From positions 1-57,281 of the forward strand of contig JBNGIQ010009063.1 in assembly GCA_049999765.1 (NCBI GenBank): a DNA stretch of 57,281 bases, in the 5' to 3' direction. The notes under the pieces are model-generated. The model was not told the DNA's origin. It saw only the letters and a program-made list of their open reading frames with translations, and made no database searches. Source of the stretch: Phaeoceros laevis (Eukaryota; Anthocerotophyta; Anthocerotopsida; Notothyladales). The stretch's first letter is position 1, and each line of letters opens with the position of its first letter. A program made the position numbers and the translations under genes. This document shows, piece by piece, positions 1-11,808 of this stretch.

Positions 1-334
1 AGGTGCTGCACAGTACCATACAGACCAAGCAGCACATGATGCTAAGTAGCACCTCCGTTTGTAGTGCCTGCCCAGCATAGCATGCTACATAACTGCAGCT
101 CTCGAGTAGCATATGATGCTAGATAGCACCGAGAAACAAATTTCCGGAATGCCAAATATTAGCGAACGTACAGCTGATGCACAACATGTACATAACTTAA
201 GCTCTGCAAATGTCAACAAGTGCACCAAATTTAGTATCCACTGGTCAACACATGTATACACAACTGCTACGAACACCCGCACACCCTGCACACACAAAAA
301 AAGGCCTAGCCCTCCATCCCCTATCAACAGAATC
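1..334. other. Gene-less flank downstream of the RPA1-like gene
   Basis: Lies 3' of the RPA1-like gene on the minus strand. Short overlapping reading frames on both strands show no recognisable protein family, and no tRNA-like or repeat structure was seen. Several AGCATATGATGCTA/AGCACATGATGCTA-like words recur in the first 130 bases, suggesting a small degenerate repeat. Confidence 0.5.
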
Positions 335-1740
335 CTACTCTTGCGACTTCACAACGTTCTCCCAAATTTGCCTGCCTTCTCTATCCACATCCTGCTCTAA
401 CTCCCAACCTTTGACAGTACCATCGCAAGCAAGCTCAGCATACCCTCTGCTAGACGCCGCACTAACCACCTCCATGTACTCTAACAAATCAGTCTCATAC
501 TGTTTTAAGATCACCTCCGGCTTCAGATCCAGCACTCTTTCCAGCAGAGCACCTGTAACAACCACATCGTCTCGTCCCCCAGCATCGTACTTCATCTTGC
601 ACTCCAGCCATAACTGCTTCACGCATTCACCGTGATGTCCACAACGTTTACAACTAAATCCTCCAAAGATCATGGGCAGAATATCCTGCGACTTACAACT
701 CCCACAATACCGTTTGAAAGGATGCTTTGAGGAGTCAGCCACCGTGATAACTCCAGCCCGCTTCACATGCATAGGCTCCACAGCCGTGACATGGACTGCA
801 AAGACTTTCTGCAAGGCATCTATCCTAGCCCGTTCGACCACGGGCGCAATTACAGTCTGGCTGAGAGTTATCAATTCCTGCATAGTTCCACCGTATACAT
901 TCTTGAGCAACAACATACAGGGCTCACCCCGTTTCAATTGAGTCACAGCTGCGTTATAATACTCCTCGAATTCTACATTGAGCGCCACCTGCACATGTCA
1001 ACCACAACTCAGTGGCACCCACAACTCAGTGGCACCCAGCGCACGCGAGAACATTTGAAAGGGAACACAACGGACATACATACCACATCCGTATCTTCTG
1101 GATCCCTGTCACCATCTGCAACTCGAAGGCGAAAGTGACTCCCATCATCTCCAAGCACACCAATCACCACAACTGCCAAATTCGTCCGATCATGGATAGC
1201 CGGATCTGAACGTGTTTTGAACTCGCATACCCTGGTAACCTCAAGCCCAAAGAAATAGAGCCTCACGTCCATACGTGGAATCCCCATCACCTTCCCCATC
1301 GTGCTCACCATCAAGGCTAACCTATGATCACCTGTATCATACATGTAATTCTTGGACCGCATCGTAAAACGCTCGATCCGGACACATTTCCCTCGCTGTA
1401 GTAATGGTCTGTATTCCAAAATACGTTCCCGAACAACATACAATGTGATTGTCTTCGCTCCTACACTGTCTGTCAAATCTACTTTATAAGGATCGAATTT
1501 TCCAAGGCTGGCACCCTCTACGTTTCCATAAGGCCCCGACACCACCTGACCTTCGAAGACCTTCCCGACGGCATCATATCCAAGATCATTAATCACCACC
1601 ACGGCATTGATTGCATCCAAAACCCTCTTATTGCCCACATGTAAACCTTCCACGTCCTCTTCCTTCACCACCACGTCTTCCTTCACCACCACGTCTTTCT
1701 TCACCTCCACTTGCTCAGACTTCACATCGTGAGACGCCAT
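335..1740 (-). CDS. RPA1-like protein (OB fold plus C-terminal zinc ribbon)
   Basis: Predicted single-stranded-DNA-binding protein of the replication protein A large-subunit family, 436 aa from two exons (1740-1084, 988-335). The 95-nt intron has a GTATGT donor and TGTGCAG acceptor, phase 0. It joins D-V to V-A-L-N-V, which restores a continuous OB-fold strand, so the stops between the two open frames are intronic. The N-terminal half is acidic/lysine-rich, then an OB domain with V-D-L-T-D-S. The C-terminal half has a zinc ribbon (C-G-S-C and C-K-R-C) like RPA70 DBD-C. It is shorter than canonical RPA70 (about 600 aa) and lacks a clear DBD-F/A module. I chose the start at M-A-S-H because the upstream 19 codons lie in a GC-rich tandem repeat. 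A Helitron-derived RPA-like protein is an alternative, but no helicase is present nearby. Confidence 0.75.
1004..1037. repeat. 17-bp tandem duplication inside the RPA1-like intron
   Basis: ACAACTCAGTGGCACCC occurs twice head to tail. It lies in the 95-nt intron, so the 17-bp frame change has no coding effect. Confidence 0.9.
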
Positions 1741-1800
1741 CCCTCCTCTAATCATCACCGCGACAACCTCGAACACCAGCAACACCGCGTCCATCACCAG

Positions 1801-1866
1801 CTACCGCGTCCACCGCCACCAGCTACCGCATCCACCGCCACCAGCTACCGCGTCCACCGCCACCAG
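1801..1866. repeat. 22-bp GC-rich tandem repeat, three full copies
   Basis: Three copies of CTACCGCGTCCACCGCCACC-AG, the middle one with one change, preceded by a degenerate fourth copy at about 1779-1800. The degenerate copy contains an upstream in-frame ATG of the RPA1-like gene (1797), which is why that ATG was not used. It probably lies in the 5' UTR or promoter. Confidence 0.85.
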
Positions 1867-2368
1867 CTCACCGCCCGGCCCTGACCACGCGTTCGTTGCA
1901 AAAATAAAGCCTAACTCAGCGTTCCGTTCCGTGCGCCTTTTCGTTCTCTAGGCAGGGCTAGCCCTCCGTAGGGCCATTATTAGCAATGCTATCGACTGTT
2001 GTTATCTAGTATGGGAGGACGTTGCGCTCACGTGGGCACGGAAGAACACTGATCGAAGGAGTGACCTTATAGAGTAATTTGTACCCCTTATTACCGGATT
2101 GGTTTCTGGTACCGGATTGCCCCATTTGCGCCACTTACCGGATTTCTGGCTCAAAGTCTAACATTTCGTATACGTTTTTTAATGCTGGCATGATTTTTTG
2201 CACGATTCTTAAGTCGCGCGACTTTCCAAGCCGCCACTCGCGTCGCGCCCGCCATGCCTGCGTGCCTGATGATCAGGCTCCACGCCAAGGAGGTTAACAG
2301 TGCAGCTTCAACTTCAACTGCTAACCGGGGTATCAGCTTCAACTTCGCTGCTAACGCCTACTTCAGAG
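1867..2368. other. Intergenic region between divergent RPA1-like and HISN4
   Basis: Presumed shared 5' region of two divergent genes. A second reading frame begins with ATG at 2254 but ends before the conserved HisH start. No other gene was recognised. Confidence 0.4.
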
Positions 2369-5300
2369 ATGTCCATGGTGACATCAATCCTCAAATCTGG
2401 CAGCACTTGTCCAGGTTATGTACCTCCAGGAAGGGAAATGCTGCGCACAACACGGCGGAGGTACAGATGTTTGCGGGTCAATGCCAGCAGTGGAGATGAT
2501 GCAGGTGCGGGTGAAGCATAATGAGGTTGGAATCACCGTCTGGAGAAGTGACTGGCTGAATAATGACCTCAAGTGATGCTTGTCCGCAGAGGTGACGTTG
2601 CTGGATTATGGAGCTGGCAACGTGAGGAGTGTTCGGAATGCTATTCACCTCATGGGGTATCGCATCCGAGATGTATGTCAAGGGTCGAGAATGCTGACAC
2701 TGGACTACAAATTCAATTTTTCTGTTGAGTCAACACCATCAATGATGTATCTATGTGCAAGCAGGTGCAAAAGCCTGAAGACATTACAACTGCAAAGCGG
2801 CTGATTTTTCCTGGAGTTGGAGCATTTGGCAACGCGATGGAGTTTCTCAGCAAAGGCGGGTAGGTTGAGAAAATAGGATTCATTGGGTATTTTTTCCTAA
2901 ATCTGACTGACTGAATGATGGTGTTTGGACAGAATGGCTGACGCCCTTCGGGACTACATCAAAGAAGACCGCCCTTTTCTGGGAATCTGCCTCGGTTTAC
3001 AGGTCTTGTTTGACTGCAGCGACGAAATGGGTTATGGTTTGGAAAATATCTTCTCTCGTGTTACCCTGCTACTTTCAGTCTTCGATTTAATTCACTGCAT
3101 ATACGAAATTTGGTATCTTGTGTTTCAGTCCTATGCTATAAGGTTCTGATCAATGTAAGGTGGTTGCTTATTGTGTTCTGCAGTGGAGGGTCTTGGTGTC
3201 ATACCAGGCAATGTTGGTCGATTTGATTCATCAGAGGGCCTTCGAGTGCCCCATATCGGTTGGAACGGACTTCACCTGAAGCAGCCGTCTCAGATATTGG
3301 AAAGTGTCAAAGGTCATCATGTGTACTTTGTTCACTCCTACCGTGCAGTTCCTGTATGCTCTTGTAACTGGCAGTTTCCTTTGGCCCCAGCTGTTGTCGA
3401 TAGACGTTTCAAATAGCAAGCTTGGGTGTCTTGCTTTTTCATGATTCTAGAGTGGTTGGAGCAATTATCTGATGCAGATGTTGTTTGGTGTATGTAGTGT
3501 GAAGCAAACAAGGATTGGGTGCTTGCAACATCTGCTTACGGGGGGGACTTCATCGCTGCAGTAAAAAAGGGAAATGTTCATGCTGTTCAATTTCATCCTG
3601 AGAAAAGTGGAGGTCTGTGTTTGCCATGTTTTATATCCCAAATCTACTTTTGGGCGGTTCAAGAGAGAACTGCCACATCCAGCTAAAGATCTTACTTTTG
3701 GGACCTCTAAGTGTGAACTTTGATATTCTCTGCTGCAGTTGTCGGGCTGGATATCTTCAGAAGATTTCTTAGAGGTGGTCGATCTGAATCTGCTGAGGTA
3801 ATTGCATCAGTTGCTCATACAGATCTGGAGCCTCCTTTTGTAGTTTGGAATTGGCCGTTTCCTTCTCACTCTAAGCAAACACTGAAGTCTGTTACCCATG
3901 CATCGTATGTAGGAGGTGTCACGCTTGGCACGACAACCTTCCTTGAAGTCAGCTACTTCACTCGCGAAACGGGTAAGTCACCTTGTGCTCCATTTGCATT
4001 TCCAGACCAACATAAATATACTTACTCGAAGGTGTTCCAACGTGATGATTGGAAGAAATTCTGCTCTTCGGCCAGGTCATTGCGTGTCTAGATGTGAGAT
4101 CAAATGACTCAGGAGACCTTGTTGTCACCAAAGGCGATCAGTATGATGTTCGAGAGCAGACAACTGAGAATGAGGTAAGCTTAAGATCTCTAACAAGCGA
4201 CTCTCCTGAGATGTCAGTTAGCTGCAACTGTGTAATGGGACGGCAGTTAGCTGGAACTGTGTAATGGGACGGCTGGTTGGTTGCAGGTTCGCAATTTGGG
4301 CAAGCCAGTAGAGCTTGCAGGGAGGTACTTTCAAGATGGAGCCGACGAAGTACGTTTGGAGTGTTTGAGTTAGACCCTACTATGCTTTTGTCCTTGTCTG
4401 GTTTCTGATTGGAGTGGACCGTGGGGTGAGCTGACTAGGTAGACATTGATCTATGCCTCAGGAATAATCTTGTGTGATATCGCAGGTTACATTTCTGAAC
4501 ATCACAGGATTCAGAGATTTTCCTCTTGGCGACATGCCAATGCTAGAGGTAATTTATATATCTTATCTGGTATATTAACCACAAAAAGTTCCCCAGTTTT
4601 TACTGTGAAACCGTTCATGTTACATTCAAGAGTATGTTGCAGGTACTTCGACGTGCTTCAGAACAAGTGTTTGTCCCCCTAACAGTGGGTGGAGGGATCC
4701 GAGACTTCACAGACAAGGATGGAAGGTGTGAACTTTTGAACCACTCCATGCTGATGGAAACAGTTTTACTCCGTGTTTCGATCTTCTCAATGGCAGGTCT
4801 GGGGTGTGTTCAGGTACTACTCTAGTTTGGAGGTGGCATCAGAGTACTTCAGGTCAGGAGCTGACAAGATATCAATAGGCAGTGATGCAGTGGATGCCGC
4901 TGAAGAGTATCTGAAAACAGGGGTAAGGCGTGAGCAGAGCCAGAATATATGGACATTCTTGTTCCTGATTTCTATTCCTGGTGTATTGAACGGTGATGTG
5001 GTTACAGAAGAAAACAGGGAAGTCGAGCTTGGAGCAGATCTCCTATGTGTACGGGAACCAGGTATTTGATAGTAGCAATGGACTCTTATGACTGTTGTGT
5101 ATTTGCAGCCTCCTTGAGCGTGTAACTTCAGAGTCTCTGATCATCTTGTTTTTTGACAGGCAGTGGTGGTTAGCATAGATCCTCGAAGAGTTTATGTCAA
5201 CAATCCAGCGGACGTCCCACACAAGACTGTCCCCGTTAGCAACCCAGGTACCCTGTCAAAGAAAACTGTGTTGAACTTTTCCGCTTCTACAGTTAGCCCT

Positions 5301-6015
5301 GGAAACCAACACTGCAGGTCCAAATCGTGTGGTTGCTGATTATAGGACCAAATGGAGAAAAGTATGTCTGGTATCAATGCACGGTATGAACCAGGGTTAT
5401 CACCTGAACTACACACCATCTGTTGTCATGCCTTTTTGACTTGGTTCGTACTTTGAATATTACTGCCTCATTGACTGCCTCATTGATTCTGCTCAGGTTA
5501 AAGGCGGTAGAGAAGGTCGACCTATAGGAGCCTATGAGCTTGCAAAAGCCGTGGAGGAGCTAGGGGCTGGCGAAATTTTGCTAAATTGCATTGACTGTGA
5601 TGGTTAGTGTGTAGCTAAACTCCATCAAACATGAGATCGCTAGGAAGGGCGTATTTGGAACTTGCTAACAGCTCGCTCATTTTGTAGGACAAGGGCAAGG
5701 CTTTGACACAGACTTGATCAAACTTGTCTCAGAGGCTGTGACAATACCTGTCATCGCCAGTTCTGGCGCAGGATCACCGGAGCACTTCTCGGAAGTCTTC
5801 CAGAGGACCCAAGCGTCTGCTGCCCTTGCAGCTGGTATCTTTCACCGCAAGGAGGTCAGGATGTGTTCTTTGAGCTGGTTTTGTGGGTGACGTTAGCCTC
5901 TCCTGTCCTGAACTTACCAAGGCGTTGTTCTTCGGGTGGGCAGATTACTATAACGGAAGTCAAGGAGCATCTGGTTCACGCAGGTCTGGAGACAAGACTT
6001 GTGAAAACTACCTAG
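2369..6015 (+). CDS. HISN4: Imidazole glycerol phosphate synthase hisHF, plastid
   Basis: Fused glutamine amidotransferase (HisH) and cyclase (HisF) that makes imidazole-glycerol phosphate and AICAR in plastid histidine synthesis. Nineteen exons, about 585 aa (Arabidopsis about 592): 2369-2504, 2590-2672, 2765-2859, 2933-3030, 3184-3353, 3498-3612, 3739-3797, 3913-3972, 4076-4174, 4287-4349, 4486-4548, 4643-4725, 4814-4922, 5008-5061, 5160-5247, 5346-5383, 5497-5602, 5688-5854, 5944-6015. All junction phases agree. Exon 1 is an Arg/Ser-rich transit peptide. The HisH part begins [11 protein letters not shown], with nucleophile G-I-C-L-G-L-Q and V-Q-F-H-P-E-K-S-G. HisF has [22 protein letters not shown] and A-S-S-G-A-G. 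The donor of exon 4 is ambiguous (3030 or 3036, both in phase). No lesions were seen. Confidence 0.95.
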
Positions 6016-6341
6016 ATAGCAAAACACGTCGAGGCATTCTCATTTCTTTGAGAATTGCCATATGTTAATCCTGCAAACACTGTTGGTGTTGGGAATAGGG
6101 GCTGTACCTGTGATCTAGGAAGCATAATCGCCCCCGGAGTGCACATCATTATGGAAGAATCACAGACGAGCCCCGAGGGGTTGTTGGCCCTTCTCACTTG
6201 TTCACGACTAAATGCACTCGTGTCTATATTGAAAACATGGCCCATAATTGTATGTAAGGAGTTCGGAGTCTTCTGACTTACAGCGACGAAACAGTCTTCA
6301 TTTCTTTCTTTTTTACACAGAGTGCAGTAATTTACAAGTGT

Positions 6342-6465
6342 GTTGAGCTCGTTTGCGAGGTTGCCACATGTGTCATTTGTAAGGGGTCTTCCTGCCTGGA
6401 AACGTTGAGCTCGTTTGCGAGGTTGCCACATGTGTCATTTGTAAGGGGTCTTCCTGCCTGGAAAC
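6342..6465. repeat. 62-bp perfect tandem duplication
   Basis: Two identical 62-bp units (6342-6403 and 6404-6465) starting GTTGAGCTCGTTTGCGAGG. They lie between the HISN4 stop and the DUF1995 start (474 bp), in its probable 5' UTR or promoter. The lack of any difference suggests a recent event. Confidence 0.95.
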
Positions 6466-6489
6466 GTTGTCCGGTAAGAAGCAGCTGGT

Positions 6490-7986
6490 ATGGCGATACT
6501 GCATCAACAATCCAGCCATATCCACTGTCCAATTGCAGTTGGATGTTTGAAGTCGTTGCCAACGGTCTCGCGACTGTTCCCGCTTCAAAGCCATAGCTTC
6601 CGTAACAAAGGTACCCACCGCCGGGGGTACGCATGTGTTACAGTGCGGGGAGCTGCGGACTCCTCGAACGCTCCAGAGGTATGCAGGCTGACGGACATGC
6701 ATTGCAGCAGGAGAGGCACATTGTTTGTCTGCTATGCATGAATCTCGTCACGACGTGATGCAGACCACAGCACCAGGTGCTGGCAGAAAACGGCAGTATT
6801 CGCTACCGAGCACCATGGAAGAGAGTTTGGATCAGGTAAGTCTTGCCTTGTCTCGTCGGCTTGAACTACTGCTGGAAGATACAACTTGTCTCAAATTCCC
6901 TCGCATTGGAACTTCTAGGCGAGGATAGCTTGCAGGCAGGCGATAAGAGATGGTGAGAAGAGGTTGCAGCTGGAGTTGCTGGTACCTTTGATAGGAGCAA
7001 CGGATTTAGATGATTGGCCGGTAAACCTCCTTGGCTTTGGAACAGGATGTATGTGCGAGACAGGTGTACTCTGGATTGAAGCTAACTGAAGGTTGTGGCA
7101 GTATTGCGCAGGGCGGCATCCAACAGCAGTTCAAGGCTGCAGCACCTATGGTGTCTTCCTTGTTGGCTGGTCTGCTTGATGACAACAGAAGTGTTGGAGA
7201 GGATGGAGGTTGCCGGAAGTATATCCTCGCGGATGAAGATGCTGTTGGAGCTTGGGAGAGTGAGAATGTAAGGCACTGAACTCCGCGGGTTCATAATCCA
7301 CCAGCTTCACGAAACCGTTTCACTTCTCTGAGAGTTGTGTTTCTTTCTGAACAGATAGCGCTGGTGTTGTTTCCAACTCCCGAAACCTTGTCGAAAGTCG
7401 AGGCTTTAGCGGCAGCTGAAAATCGTCCTCTCTTGCTCCTGAATGCGCAATGGCGCAGTGGTCAGGTGCGAGATTTTGTAGTAGGAAATTTTGCGGTCAG
7501 GTAGGCTAGATGGAGTTTTGTGTGTGAGCTAAGCTTCGCTTTCCCGTACGTTGATTAGCGCTGTCCTCGTCTGCAGGTGATCTCGGACTTCGGTTTTGGT
7601 GCCACTCGAGAAGCTAGGGAAGAGTTTGTGAACAGCTTCGTGCCTGTCTACTTCCTACAGCAGCTGAGGATCCTAGGAGAGGACGTCCGTCTGTTGAAGC
7701 AATATCCTGGTGATTGGCAGGTATGGTCCAGGCTCCTTTCCCAGGCTCCTTTGCTCGGTCTTTGCTTAGAGAGAAAGGCCTGATGTGCATGGCCATTCCT
7801 GTGCAGGTCTTTGTTGTGGATGCTTCGGGTGGCAGCGAGTGCGTGGCAGTCGAGGGTGAGAGGCCTTCTTACAGCAGACTGCAAAACATCTTGAAAAGTC
7901 GGAAAGGATCCAACGCGGGGAAAGGTTGGATGGACAGATTGCTCGGGGAGTTCAAGTTCAATCAGGATTCTTTGAAGAGAGACTGA
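6490..7986 (+). CDS. DUF1995 domain protein, probably plastid
   Basis: Seven exons, 317 aa: 6490-6678, 6764-6835, 6919-7020, 7112-7267, 7355-7465, 7577-7720, 7807-7986. All introns are GT-AG and phase 0. Exon 1 is Ser/Arg-rich and looks like a transit peptide. The DUF1995 signature follows: R-D-G-E-K-R-L-Q-L-E, then W-P joined to G-G-I-Q-Q-Q-F-K-A, then I-A-L-V-L-F-P-T-P, R-P-L-L-L-L-N-A-Q-W and K-Q-Y-P-G-D-W-Q. Proteins of this family occur in cyanobacteria and plastids, and some act in photosystem assembly (LPA3 type). The exact role here cannot be told. It follows HISN4 on the same strand, and a decayed duplicate lies immediately downstream. Confidence 0.85.
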
Positions 7987-8271
7987 CACAGTTTTGGATG
8001 TCCAAAGGGCAGGGGCTAGGCATCATTCATGAGGTCATACCTTAGCTTCCTTATTTACCAACCGCGACTCAGATAGGGTATTACTTTATCTTTCCTCTGT
8101 GTTGTTGACGGATTTGCAGTCATACCAGGGCAATAGTTTGGCTTTGAGGCATCAGAAAGCCTGACAAAGGAATTTGTCAGCAGGATACGATAAACGGTTG
8201 ATGGAGTTGTACAGTGCGCATGTGACGGGCCCACTGGCGCCTAGTTACATTTGCATCTGGTGCAGTTCTGC

Positions 8272-9292
8272 GTAGATAGCAAAAAACGCTGAGAAGAAGA
8301 AGCAACTTCATGGGTCCCTAGGGTCGACACGTTTGTGATAGAGACTAAGGCATTCTCATGTTCTTTGAGAAATTGCCAGGTGTTAATCGTTCGAACTGCG
8401 AATAATGTTGGTGTTTGGAACAGGGTATGTTCCTGTGATCAAGGAAAACATAATCGCCCCCGTAGTGCGCATCATGATGGAAGAGTCACAGATGAGCACT
8501 GAGTCTGAGTGGTTGTTGGTCCTCCTCACTTGTTCACCACACCACGAACTGGTGTCTCTATCGAAAATAATGGGATCTAGCGGTTTTGCACGTCTACTAA
8601 CACTCACGACACAGGCTTCATTTCTCCGTTTCACACGTAGCGTTTGCCGTAAGCCAATAATCCTGGCGGATGAAGAGCTTGGGAGCTTGGGAGATGGTCG
8701 AGGAGGCTCCTTCCCAGGTTAACGTTCCCTCGCTTTGGTCTAAAGTTGCTTAGAGAAAGACATGATGTACATGTACATGACCATTCCTGAGCAGGTCTTT
8801 GTGGTGGATGCTTCGGGTGGCAGCGAGTGCGCGGTACCTACCTAGTCGAGCGTGAGAGGCCGTCTTATAACAGACTGGAAAACATCTTGAAGAGTCAGTC
8901 GGAAAGGATCCAACGCGGGGAAAGGTTGGATGGACAGATTGCTCGGGTCCCGAGTTAAAGTTTAATCAGGATTCTTTGAAGAGAGTGGTCAACACAGATT
9001 ACATGGCCACAGGGCAGGGGCTAGCCATCATTCATGAGGTCATGCCTTTTAAGTTACACTACTTATCTTGCCACCGTGACTCAGATAGGGTAATACTTCA
9101 TCCTTTCCTGTGTGCTATTGAGGGATTTGCAGTCATGAATATACCAGGGTACGAGTTTGGCTGTAAGGCATCAAAAAGACTGGCAAAGGACGTAGGAATA
9201 TTGACAACCTTATTTGTTCAGCTGGATATATTCGGAAGCATCAGTTGATGGAGCTGTGCATGTGGCAGGCCCACTGGCTCTAAGTTTCATGA
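8272..9292 (+). pseudogene. Decayed tandem copy of HISN4 3' flank plus DUF1995 gene
   Basis: Parallels 6012-8260 in order. 8272-8640 matches the HISN4 3' flank (AATAATGTTGGTGTT / ATAATCGCCCCCG words). 8650-8700 matches DUF1995 exon 4. 8700-8796 matches intron 6, 8797-8985 matches exon 7, and 8985-9292 matches the 3' flank. Exons 1-3, 5 and 6 are missing. The exon-7 copy has an inserted CTACCTAG giving an in-frame stop, and other indels. It is therefore a non-coding relic of a local duplication, shrunk from about 2.2 kb to about 1 kb. Confidence 0.85.
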
Positions 9293-9642
9293 AACCATAA
9301 TGCGTGGAGGCCAACTTGTGTTACGTGCATCGACATTCTCAAGGCCTAATTCACACCAAGCCGGGTCTTTGAGAGAAGATCCACATCCACATTCTACCAA
9401 TCTGCTTCGAGAGGACGCTTCCTCAGCAGGCTCCAGTCGTGTGAACCTTCTGCCGTTACGGAATTTTCCACTTCTTGGTGTATGAACACGTTGCTATGTA
9501 ACACGAGGTAGTTTATGAAACGTTTGTGCTCATCCACGTTCCTGCAACAGCTCCAGTTTTTAAGCTAATGACTAATCACTTTCTAATCCTGCCTGGTACC
9601 CTGTATGTAGGTGCAAATTCTCCTCTCATTCGACTTGCAAGC
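9293..9642. other. Intergenic region upstream of the polyphenol oxidase
   Basis: No supported gene. The open frame leading into the polyphenol oxidase extends upstream to 9526 and has an earlier in-frame ATG at 9568, which would add 25 residues. The rest is presumed promoter and 5' UTR. Confidence 0.4.
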
Positions 9643-11739
9643 ATGGGAGTAGCTCAACCATCCTCCTGGCCAGTGCCAGTGCCCACAGCTATTTGGTCAG
9701 TGAGCTGTTCCGCCCTGGGGGGACCTTCCAGCAGACACTGGTTGGGCTCCCTCTGCATTTTTTGCTTCCTAATCTTGGCCACTGCTGCTCCCATAACAGG
9801 TCCCGATTTTTCCCAGTGCCAAGATGCAACCGTAGGCCACCCTTTCCACATCCACAAGGAGGCATGCTGCCCCACTTTTAATGCGTCTCGTCCCATCATG
9901 GAGTTCAGCTTCCCAGGCCAGGATCTGCCACTGCGCACTCGAAGAGCCGCCCACCGGCTGCCGGAGGACTACATCCAGAAGCTCAACCGCGCCTACCAAC
10001 TGATGCATGATCTCCCAGCGGATGACCCCCGCAGCTTGGAGCAGCAGCGAAGGATGCACTGTGCATATTGCAACGGAGCCTTCCGGCAGCCATGGAATGA
10101 CGGGGCACCTCCTCACGCACAGTCCACACTCCAAATCCACTTCACATGGCTGATATGGGTAAAATGCAAGCTTAAGATTTCCATGCCACTAGCTGTACTG
10201 TGAATTTCAAGAGTGCTCTCGCACCTGGGGTGCAGTGCAGTGTCTCTGAGAATTGTGCCTTGCTCTGCAGCCCTGGCACAGATGGTTTCTCTACTTCCAT
10301 GAGCGAATTCTGGCCTCTCTGGTAGGAGATGATGAGCTTGCTCTCCCCTTCTGGAACTGGGACAATCAGATGGATGAGGGTGCCAACCAAATCCCAGCAG
10401 CGTACAGCTCGTCCAACTACTCGGGCTTGCTCCGTGAACGGAGCATGTCTTCTCGGCCTCCAGCAGTTGCAGATCTCGGCATCCTTAATCGCATTGTTGA
10501 GAGCCCGGCATTCAGCCTGGCACAAACACCTAAGCCGGCTCGAATGAGGGACTCTAATCTCAACGTGCTCCACCAGGTACGATCTTCACGGCCCAAAATC
10601 TTGTGTTGCCCAGTCTCAAGAACTTTCTAGCCTGTCCGTGTGACGCACAACGTTGAGCGGTACATTACAATGCAGCAAATGGTGACAGGGGCGTCCACAA
10701 GGGTTCTCTTTTTCGGCGAGCCTTACCGTGTTGGCGATGCATCGGTGGATTTCTTCAGCCCTACTCAAGGCCTCTTAGAAGCGGGAGTACACAGCGCCGT
10801 TCACTTGTGGACTGGAGGCGACCTTGCGGCTTTGGATTCTTCGGCCAAGGACCCTGCCTTCTACGCCCACCACGCAAACCTCGACCGCCTTTGGGCTGCC
10901 TGGAAAAGCTTGGGAGAAGGGAGAACCGATTTCGCTGATCCTGATTGGCTCAATGCGGAATTTCTGTTTTACGACGAAACCGCACAATTGGTGAAGGTGA
11001 AGGCTAGCCAGGCTCTCGACATCGAAAATCAGCTGCGGTACAAGTACGAGGAGGTAAGCTTCACTTGAGGGCCCGAAGTAGAGCTCGCTTCCGTTATCCA
11101 CTTATCGACCATTGAGATTGATCATTGAAGTGCATACAGGTCAAAGAAAGCGACCACGAATGGATCAATTACATTGCACCAAAATGTAGTTCTTTCAAAT
11201 CTTTGTCCGAAACCCAGGATTGGATTGAATCCATACCTTTGTACAATGACACTGGGTTTTACTTGTCTCCTCCCAATGTGTTCACAACTCGACTAAAGAG
11301 ACCAAGTGGTAAGGATGTCACTCATTGTTGAAATCGATTCCTATAGAAGTTGATATTCTAATAGATTCTCCTACAATCTTAACCACGGTGCGTTTCATGT
11401 GATTTAGATGATGCTCGAGTTTCTAATACTACCGAAGTATTGCTCTTGGAAAACCTTCAAGTAAATTGGACCGCATTTACATGGTTCCATATTTTTGTTA
11501 ACTTTCCTCAATCTAATTCAACCTACTTGGCACTTGATTGCGGAGAGTTTATTGGAGTTCTAAATAGTGTTTCACATGGGCGACATGGTACAAACCAAAT
11601 CAACTATAAAATCGGTATTGGGAAAAAACTAAGAGAACTGGGAGTAGATTCCTTGTCTGAAATAGTTGTCTCCATTGTTGTCGGGAAAAACAGTGGCATG
11701 AATGTCCAAAACTTACAAGTTATAATGGATCCAATTTGA
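9643..11739 (+). CDS. PPO: Polyphenol oxidase (tyrosinase/catechol oxidase family)
   Basis: Type-3 copper enzyme oxidising phenols to quinones. Five exons, 581 aa: 9643-10158, 10271-10576, 10631-11053, 11140-11308, 11408-11739. A hydrophobic stretch at residues 34-48 ending A-T-A-A-P suggests an ER signal peptide rather than a plastid transit peptide. The mature N-terminus has the conserved cysteines (C59, C75-C76). CuA ligands are H139, H166 and H175 (P-W-H-R across an intron), with C143 as likely thioether Cys. CuB ligands are H328, H332 and H354/H355 (H-H-A-N-L-D-R). The C-terminal PPO1 domains follow. An ATG at 9568 would add 25 residues; I preferred 9643 because the signal sequence then sits near the N-terminus. 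All copper ligands are present, so it is likely active. Confidence 0.93.
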
Positions 11740-11808
11740 GGGTGTTGTGGTTTTGTAACTAATTACAACTTAATAACTAGTATTTAGAAAGCAAGCCACA
11801 AAATACAA

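Noticed and set aside
994-1037. Apparent frameshift between two RPA1-like frames caused by a 17-bp duplication
   Set aside because: The duplication lies in a 95-nt intron with a GTATGT donor and TGTGCAG acceptor that joins the frames in phase.
1801-1866. CRISPR-like array
   Set aside because: Units are directly adjacent without spacers, and the genome is eukaryotic.
9526-9642. Upstream extension of the polyphenol oxidase frame as a plastid transit peptide
   Set aside because: The frame opens with GTG, its only ATG (9568) adds a hydrophobic stretch, and the downstream ATG places a typical secretory signal correctly.
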